From: Thermococci archaeon | GTDB lineage: Archaea; Methanobacteriota_B; Thermococci; Methanofastidiosales; B48-G16 | Assembly: GCA_030668905.1 (NCBI GenBank) | Contig: DAOVEQ010000015.1 | Location: 1-10,793 of the forward strand | DNA length: 10,793 bases | Direction of reading: 5' to 3' | In this document: in pieces, positions 6,889 through 10,793 of the stretch | Layout: each line of letters begins with the position of its first letter | Numbering within the stretch: position 1 is the stretch's first letter | Notes under the pieces: model-generated | The model's input: only the letters and a program-made list of their open reading frames with translations | The model's database searches: none | Told to the model about the DNA's origin: nothing | Made by a program: the position numbers and the translations under genes

Positions 6889-7704
6889 ATGCAAAAAGAG
6901 GTAGTTCTTATAAGTTTTCTTTTTATCCTTTTATTCAGCATGGGCGAGATTAACGATGATAAACCCCCGGTAAATTTCATTGTGACGATAGATTGGGAAA
7001 AGGAGAAGCCTGAAATTGGGGGCAGCGATATTTACGAAAGTATAGAAGAAACAACGCTTATAATTCTAGATATATTTAAAGAACATAATATCAAAGCTAC
7101 CTTTCTGGTGGAGTACGATTCCATGGCAGATATGTTTCAGTTTGAAGAACTACTCAAAAGAATAATAGATGATGGGCATGAGATAGGACTCCATTTTCAT
7201 GGCACGGATTGGTATGACTATAATGAACTGAAAATATGGATACTCAGTGGAAAAGAGAAAGCAAAAAAGTATGATCAGGACATAGTATCTTTCAGAGCAG
7301 GATGCTTTGTGATGACCGATGATCTCAAAAAGGTATTGAAAGAAACTGGATTTTTAGTTGATCTTTCCAAAGCACCTGGTTTTTTGGGCTGGGACACCGA
7401 AGATACCATCTATTTCGAAGATAATCTACTTATACTGCCATTGACCTCCACTGAAGGACGATATCTGAATTTCTATAAAGGTAATATGGAGGAACTTACC
7501 ACGAAAAAAATAGAAGCAGGGTATGATACCCTTGTTATATATTTTCACAACTGGAATATTGTAAATGATGATCTTACTTTAAACATGGAAAAAATTGATG
7601 AGATAAAAAACTATTTTACGTTTATTGAAAACAAATACAACATCAGATATATGAGATGTAAAGAGTATTATGAGTATTTCAAATGGTTGCAGAGTTTTGA
7701 GTGA
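6889..7704 (+). CDS. Secreted or membrane-anchored polysaccharide deacetylase-like protein (NodB fold)
   Basis: A 271-residue protein with a hydrophobic N-terminus (about 4-18, VVLISFLFILLFSM) that can act as a signal peptide or anchor, with no lipobox cysteine. The rest resembles a NodB-type metal-dependent carbohydrate deacetylase. Motif 1 is VTIDWE with Asp35. NIKATFLVEY (67-76) is the usual second strand. Motif 2 appears as GHEIGLHFHGTDWYD with His97, His102 and His104. FRAG at 136-139 matches motif 3, and YFHNWN with His220 resembles the final catalytic-histidine motif. The metal-binding histidine spacing (HFH) differs from the common H-S/T-x-x-H, and the first motif has DWE rather than DD, so it belongs to a divergent branch (WalW-like) and its activity is uncertain. 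A likely substrate is an N-acetylated surface glycan. Transcribed alone from a divergent promoter. Confidence 0.75.
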   Translation: MQKEVVLISFLFILLFSMGEINDDKPPVNFIVTIDWEKEKPEIGGSDIYESIEETTLIILDIFKEHNIKATFLVEYDSMADMFQFEELLKRIIDDGHEIGLHFHGTDWYDYNELKIWILSGKEKAKKYDQDIVSFRAGCFVMTDDLKKVLKETGFLVDLSKAPGFLGWDTEDTIYFEDNLLILPLTSTEGRYLNFYKGNMEELTTKKIEAGYDTLVIYFHNWNIVNDDLTLNMEKIDEIKNYFTFIENKYNIRYMRCKEYYEYFKWLQSFE

Positions 7705-7707
7705 GTA

Positions 7708-7724
7708 TTTTTACTTTCATTTTC
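7708..7724 (+). terminator. T-rich tract after the deacetylase gene
   Basis: TTTTTACTTTCATTTT follows the stop codon within a few bases and is rich in T with no clear hairpin, the form of an archaeal intrinsic terminator. Assignment rests on position and composition only. Confidence 0.35.
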
Positions 7725-7740
7725 AAGCCTCGTTAGTAAA

Positions 7741-7756
7741 ATATTTAAGTATAAAA
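7741..7756 (+). promoter_or_regulatory. TATA box(es) of the RAM-domain gene
   Basis: ATATTTAAGTATAAAA offers a TATA element centred near 7746 or near 7753. Transcription would begin about 7772-7780 and leave a leader of 24-32 bases before the ATG at 7804. This is one of the few genes here with room for a Shine-Dalgarno sequence. Confidence 0.5.
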
Positions 7757-7794
7757 ATGAAGATATATGAGGTAACAATACTCAGAATTTTGTT

Positions 7795-7800
7795 GGTGAT
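7795..7800 (+). promoter_or_regulatory. Ribosome binding site of the RAM-domain gene
   Basis: GGTGAT is an exact match to the archaeal Shine-Dalgarno core and is 3 bases from the ATG at 7804. It fixes this start and contrasts with the leaderless neighbours. Confidence 0.6.
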
Positions 7801-7803
7801 TTT

Positions 7804-8028
7804 ATGGTAAGAGCATACATATTGACAAAAGTGATTTCGGGAATGGAAAACAGTATATTCGAGTCGTTAAAAAAATCTGGAGAGGCTCACTTACTTTTTG
7901 GGGAGTATGATATTCTTGTAATACTAAACGCAAAAGATATGAATGAAATAGACGAAAAAGTTAGTGAAATAAGAAATACAGAAGGAGTCGAAACGACATG
8001 TACCTGTGTTGACAGATGCTGTTTATGA
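7804..8028 (+). CDS. Stand-alone Lrp/AsnC effector (RAM) domain protein with cysteine-rich tail
   Basis: The 74 residues match a lone RAM domain, the effector-binding and oligomerising half of Lrp/AsnC regulators. There is no helix-turn-helix. The pattern is typical: MVRAYILTKVISGMENSIFESLKK, then the strand pair HLLFGEYDILVILNAKDMNEIDEKV, then IRNTEGVETT. Such stand-alone domains form ring oligomers, bind amino acids or other small molecules, and may pair with full-length Lrp proteins. The ending is unusual: CTCVDRCCL gives Cys66, Cys68, Cys72 and Cys73 where homologues usually have a plain beta-strand. The tail could bind metal or respond to redox state; this is inference. The gene has a strong GGTGAT ribosome binding site and converges with pyrH, the two stops being 3 bases apart. 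Confidence 0.88.
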   Translation: MVRAYILTKVISGMENSIFESLKKSGEAHLLFGEYDILVILNAKDMNEIDEKVSEIRNTEGVETTCTCVDRCCL

Positions 8029-8031
8029 ATA

Positions 8032-8724
8032 TCAACGTCCAATCTCGCTCATGACAACTGTTCCTACTCTCTCGTTATTCACTGCTTTTAGTATATTCTC
8101 GGGATCACGTCCGGAAACGAATTTTAATAGAATTCTTGATCTTTTTATGATCTGGGCGGCCGTAATATCAAAAAGTTTATACGTTCCTGCACCTCCAGGA
8201 TTTTTCATTATAAGGTTTATAAAATCATCAATTTTTATCTCTTCTATAGGTTCTGCGTCTGGATTTAGCTTTGGATCATCTGTGTATACATAATCAACAT
8301 CTGTTATATTAATAAGTTGATCAGCTTTCATTTCTTCAGCTATAAAGCTTGCAACAGCGTTTGTTGACTGCCCGGGGAACATTCCCCCGCAGACTACAAT
8401 TTTCCCTGAGCTTAATGCCCTTATTACCTCATCAAAACTTTTTGGCGGTACAGGGTAAGCACGACCTTTTAATGCTGTAATAAATATCTGTGCATTTATT
8501 CTCGAGATCTCTATGCCTGCAAGGTCTTTAAAGGACTCGGGAGCTCCTAAATTCTCCAGAGCCTTTATATATTTTCTTGCTAGATTTCCTCCGCCCACAA
8601 CTATATTTATTTTATGTTTCTGACTTATCTGATCGATTATAAGAGCATAACGTTTTATTATTTTAGTATCTATCTCTTCATCTTTAAGAAGAACAGAGCC
8701 TCCAAACTTCAAAACTAATTTCAT
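8032..8724 (-). CDS. pyrH: Uridylate (UMP) kinase, archaeal type
   Basis: PyrH phosphorylates UMP to UDP with ATP in pyrimidine nucleotide synthesis, in the cytoplasm. The 230 residues fit the short archaeal form of the amino-acid-kinase fold. Visible signatures are KFGGSVL (6-12) for phosphate binding, INIVVGGGNLAR (39-50), CGGMFPGQSTNAVAS (112-126), INITDVDYVYTDDP (138-151) and NPGGAGTYKLFDITAAQIIKRS (175-196), the last typical of archaeal PyrH. All expected motifs are present. It is a single-gene unit with a TATA box about 25 bases before the ATG and so probably leaderless. Its 3' end faces the RAM-domain gene at a gap of 3 bases, so each transcript must terminate inside the other gene or run antisense to it. 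Confidence 0.96.
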   Translation of the reverse strand: MKLVLKFGGSVLLKDEEIDTKIIKRYALIIDQISQKHKINIVVGGGNLARKYIKALENLGAPESFKDLAGIEISRINAQIFITALKGRAYPVPPKSFDEVIRALSSGKIVVCGGMFPGQSTNAVASFIAEEMKADQLINITDVDYVYTDDPKLNPDAEPIEEIKIDDFINLIMKNPGGAGTYKLFDITAAQIIKRSRILLKFVSGRDPENILKAVNNERVGTVVMSEIGR

Positions 8725-8742
8725 AAAATTTATTATGCATTG

Positions 8743-8755
8743 AAATTTAAATAGT
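8743..8755 (-). promoter_or_regulatory. TATA box of pyrH
   Basis: CTATTTAAATTTC on the minus strand is centred about 25 bases before the ATG at 8724, indicating a leaderless message. An upstream AGGAAA could contribute a BRE-like element. Confidence 0.6.
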
Positions 8756-8809
8756 TTCCTCTTTAATCAACTGCCAACAAAGCATTCATTATAGAATAAC
8801 TCTTTCTGT

Positions 8810-10471
8810 TCATTTGATAGATATAAAGATCACTATCTCTCCCTGTTTTATGCCATCATCTGCGATGATCTTTATTTCAACTTCATCTCCAGATTTGACA
8901 TCTGGAGGCGGTATGATGGTGATGAGGAGTTCCTTGGAAATATAATTCTCTGAATCTATATTAAGAGTATCATTGGAAAAAAATACCTTCCATCCCGGTG
9001 GTGCAATTGCTGTGAAGGATGCGGTGTAGTCTGTGGAACTTTTTTCCAGGTAGGCGAGAAATGATATGATATCGTCTTTGTTGATAGTTTCCGATACGTA
9101 CGTCTTTTTTTCTGGGAGAGATGTAATTTCTTGTGTTGATCTGTGCAATTCACTAAAATTTGCATTCGATACTCCAACGCCTCCATAGCATATGTGCTGA
9201 GGCATGAGTATCGTTTCCGGTACCAAACCTGATCGTGGCATCCAGTATGACGACTCAAACTCGATAAATCCTTCTTCAGGAATGTATACAGCTATCCAAG
9301 CGTGACATGCTAGAGATTCATACTCGGAATCTGCAACATATCCTCCTGATTGTTTTGCCGGGATCCCTGCCGCTCTCAGTAACGCAATCGATAAATTTGC
9401 AAAGTTCACACAGTTCCCCCTTCTATGTTTTAGTGTCCTTTTTGCATCGGAGAATAAGACCCCTTCGCACACCTTAAGATCTTTTGAGCATGTATACTGT
9501 ACATTGTACCTCACCCAGTTCAGTATCCTCACTATTGCATCCATCTCTGATTCTGCTCCTTCTACAATCTCTTCTGCTTTTTGTATTATTTCGGGATCAT
9601 CACATTGTACAAAGAATTCAGGATCGAGATATTTCTTGATATTGGAAGACAAAGATGTTGTATCTAAAGGATATCTTGATTGTGTGATAAATGGAGAATA
9701 ACTTACTATATTTTTACACTCTACAGTTCTTTTTACAGTTATTTCCGATGGAGGATTGGTCCACTCTGCCCTCTCATATCTTACAGAATCATCTTTTTTC
9801 CTAGTTATTTTATCTGGGTTTTCACTATACTCAATACTCTGTTTAAAAATTTGCTGTGAGAAATGGTAACTCGAAACTGAAGGAATAAAAACAGTATTCA
9901 CATCCACAGGTTTTACATCTCCACTCTCCAAATATATTTCATATTCATACTCTGTTGTCTGAATGAATTTTCCTTGCAGCATGTAGAAAAATGAATTCTG
10001 CACTGGAGGAATCGTAGGGGCGGGTGTGGTCGGGGCTGGGGTGGCAGGAGGAGTCTGCGTCTCTAAAGATGAAACATTTATTGTTTTTGCCAAATCACCT
10101 ACTCTTATCTCTATTTCTCCTTCTTTGTCTACTATTTCCTGAAATTCAACTGTTCTGCAACTTTTTCCTTCCAATTCTATATCTTGACTCTTTAATTTCA
10201 TCCCGATACTCACTATGAGTGTGTAACTTCCCGAAGAATCTCCTCTATTCTGGACGTCTACAAGAACTGTCAGTGTATCTCCTACCTTAGGACTCTCAGG
10301 AATCACTCGCAAATCAGTGACCTCGAACTGTGCAGAAGGTAGCGTTGGGGTGGATGTGGTGGGGGGTGCTGTGGTAGCAGGCGGCGCTTCAGTAACGCAT
10401 CCTGAGAGAAAAATAAGAAATATAAGAGATAAAACTAAACTCTTCTCAAAAGTAATTAGATTTTTATCCAT
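8810..10471 (-). CDS. Surface lipoprotein with CARDB-like, transglutaminase-like and C-terminal beta-sandwich domains
   Basis: This 553-residue exported protein starts with a basic N-terminus, a hydrophobic helix and the lipobox LSGC, with Cys25 as the lipid-modified residue. A Thr/Pro linker (about 29-45) follows, then a CARDB-like beta domain (about 49-133) with VGDTLTVLVDVQNRG. A second Thr/Pro linker (138-156) leads into a region of about 160 residues of unknown fold. The transglutaminase-like core spans about 310-410: Cys354 (RRGNCVNFANL), His390 (CHAWIAVY) and Glu406 (FIEFESS) as a Cys-His-acid triad with Glu in the third place. The C-terminus (about 480-553) resembles a NEW3-like domain, with APPGWKVFFSN and IPPPDVKSGDEVEIKI. 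It probably sits on the outer face of the membrane and acts on, or binds, other surface proteins. Substrate and activity are unknown. The gene stands alone and diverges from an AbrB/ACT-like regulator gene. Confidence 0.88.
   Translation of the reverse strand: MDKNLITFEKSLVLSLIFLIFLSGCVTEAPPATTAPPTTSTPTLPSAQFEVTDLRVIPESPKVGDTLTVLVDVQNRGDSSGSYTLIVSIGMKLKSQDIELEGKSCRTVEFQEIVDKEGEIEIRVGDLAKTINVSSLETQTPPATPAPTTPAPTIPPVQNSFFYMLQGKFIQTTEYEYEIYLESGDVKPVDVNTVFIPSVSSYHFSQQIFKQSIEYSENPDKITRKKDDSVRYERAEWTNPPSEITVKRTVECKNIVSYSPFITQSRYPLDTTSLSSNIKKYLDPEFFVQCDDPEIIQKAEEIVEGAESEMDAIVRILNWVRYNVQYTCSKDLKVCEGVLFSDAKRTLKHRRGNCVNFANLSIALLRAAGIPAKQSGGYVADSEYESLACHAWIAVYIPEEGFIEFESSYWMPRSGLVPETILMPQHICYGGVGVSNANFSELHRSTQEITSLPEKKTYVSETINKDDIISFLAYLEKSSTDYTASFTAIAPPGWKVFFSNDTLNIDSENYISKELLITIIPPPDVKSGDEVEIKIIADDGIKQGEIVIFISIK
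10017..10041 (+). repeat. G-rich run, potential G-quadruplex, in the second Thr/Pro linker
   Basis: Four G-tracts of 3-4 bases (10017-10020, 10022-10024, 10032-10035, 10038-10041) are separated by loops of 1, 7 and 2 bases, which satisfies the usual G3+N1-7 rule. They lie on the plus strand, the template for the lipoprotein gene. The run comes from Pro/Thr/Ala codons and stands out in this AT-rich sequence. Folding is not shown. Confidence 0.5.
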
Positions 10472-10492
10472 GCTTATACTATGTATCTTAAA

Positions 10493-10506
10493 CTTTTATT
10501 TATTTG
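10493..10506 (-). promoter_or_regulatory. Probable TATA box of the lipoprotein gene
   Basis: On the minus strand CAAATAAATAAAAG is centred about 28 bases before the ATG at 10471, again giving little or no leader. The AT-rich stretch is long, so the exact element is uncertain. Confidence 0.4.
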
Positions 10507-10509
10507 GGA

Positions 10510-10532
10510 AAACCTTTAACCGAAACCTTTAA
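10510..10532 (+). repeat. Tandem 10-base direct repeat between divergent promoters
   Basis: AAACCTTTAA occurs at 10510-10519 and again at 10523-10532, a 13-base period. The second copy runs into the TATA-like CTTTAAATTTG, so one or both copies could be BRE/TATA elements for the plus-strand gene. They could instead be operator half-sites for a regulator, perhaps the adjacent gene's own product. Confidence 0.45.
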
Positions 10533-10569
10533 ATTTGTAGAGATATTATTTTTCCTTCGTCTTAGAACA

Positions 10570-10793
10570 ATGGTGACTACAATGAAAGAATACAGCATAG
10601 TGAGGTTGAAAGAAAACAAGATCGAGTTCCCTGAAGAAGTTTTTAAAGCCCTAGAACTGGAAAAATGTGAGTATATTCTGATAGAAACAGATCCTGATGA
10701 GAAAGAAGCTGTAATATCTCCTTTAGCTGCAAAAGGAACTGAGTTAGTGGAAATTAATCTAATACTAAAGAATATACCAGGCGCTAGCGCTAA
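10570..10793 (+). CDS. AbrB-like DNA-binding plus ACT-like domain protein (3' end cut by window)
   Basis: The frame stays open from the ATG at 10570 to the window end, giving 74 residues and no stop. The first part resembles an AbrB/SpoVT swapped-hairpin DNA-binding domain: IVRLKENKIEFPEEVFKALE, then a Lys-Cys turn, YILIETDPDEKEAVISPLA. The part that follows, KGTELVEINLILKNIPGASA (55-74), matches the start of an ACT domain, where the N-I-P-G turn commonly binds an amino acid. A protein of this design would sense a small molecule and regulate genes. The second ATG at 10582 is an alternative start and would remove four residues. A TATA-like element near 10527-10536 precedes it, and the gene diverges from the lipoprotein. 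The assignment rests on motif resemblance. Confidence 0.65.
   Translation, partial: MVTTMKEYSIVRLKENKIEFPEEVFKALELEKCEYILIETDPDEKEAVISPLAAKGTELVEINLILKNIPGASA

Noticed and set aside
8006..8293. 95-codon plus-strand frame overlapping the RAM gene end and pyrH
   Set aside because: It lies antisense to conserved PyrH motifs and has no start signal of its own.
10347..10366. Second G-rich run (first Thr/Pro linker) as a G-quadruplex
   Set aside because: Only two tracts of three or more G are present and the spacer between them is 10 bases, so the canonical rule is not met.
10781..10790. GCGCTAGCGC palindrome at the right edge
   Set aside because: It lies within the ACT-like coding frame, is only 10 bases long, and encodes an ordinary Gly-Ala-Ser-Ala stretch after the N-I-P-G turn.
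1..10793. Mobile elements, CRISPR arrays, tRNA or rRNA genes
   Set aside because: No transposase, integrase, regularly spaced repeats, tRNA-like cloverleaf or rRNA-like stretch was seen by eye; the space is filled by ordinary chromosomal genes.

Overview
The window is AT-rich and archaeal. The markers are an Nre-family DNA repair protein with a C-terminal PCNA-binding motif, an archaeal-type UMP kinase, an RNA 3'-terminal phosphate cyclase, a stand-alone Lrp/AsnC effector domain, and TATA boxes centred about 23-29 bases upstream of most gene starts, the layout of leaderless archaeal transcripts. A lipobox protein with Thr/Pro linkers and a CARDB-like domain fits a euryarchaeal-type cell surface. 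The exact lineage cannot be read from the window.

Layout, left to right. A probable divergent promoter at the left edge (31-42) fires out of the window. nre (110-1351, +) converges with a two-gene minus-strand unit: a six-helix membrane protein (1822-2547) followed by a small SAM methyltransferase (1334-1822). Next comes a second minus-strand unit: a 46-residue membrane microprotein (4403-4543) followed directly by a large membrane protein (2586-4400) that joins a GATase-like/DUF4350-type domain to an outward-facing transglutaminase-like domain. A DUF3795 cysteine-rich protein (4648-5139) has its own promoter, which overlaps the end of rtcA (5171-6166). rtcA overlaps the upstream gene for an ECF-type S-component-like membrane protein (6138-6806).

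A back-to-back promoter region (6807-6888) separates that unit from a secreted NodB-like deacetylase (6889-7704, +). A small RAM-domain protein with a four-cysteine tail (7804-8028, +) converges with pyrH (8032-8724, -) at a 3-base gap. A multi-domain lipoprotein with a second transglutaminase-like domain (8810-10471, -) diverges from the last gene (10570 to the right edge, +), an AbrB-like plus ACT-like regulator cut by the window end.

The themes are nucleic-acid housekeeping (nre, rtcA, pyrH) and cell-surface biology (two transglutaminase-like proteins, a deacetylase, membrane proteins). No rRNA, tRNA, CRISPR array, insertion sequence or integrase was seen. No gap exceeds 300 bases; the largest gaps are about 80-105 bases and hold promoters. 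I see no clearly new multi-gene system. The most distinctive items are the microprotein/transglutaminase pair, the cysteine-tailed RAM protein, and the PIP box encoded inside a convergent gene overlap.
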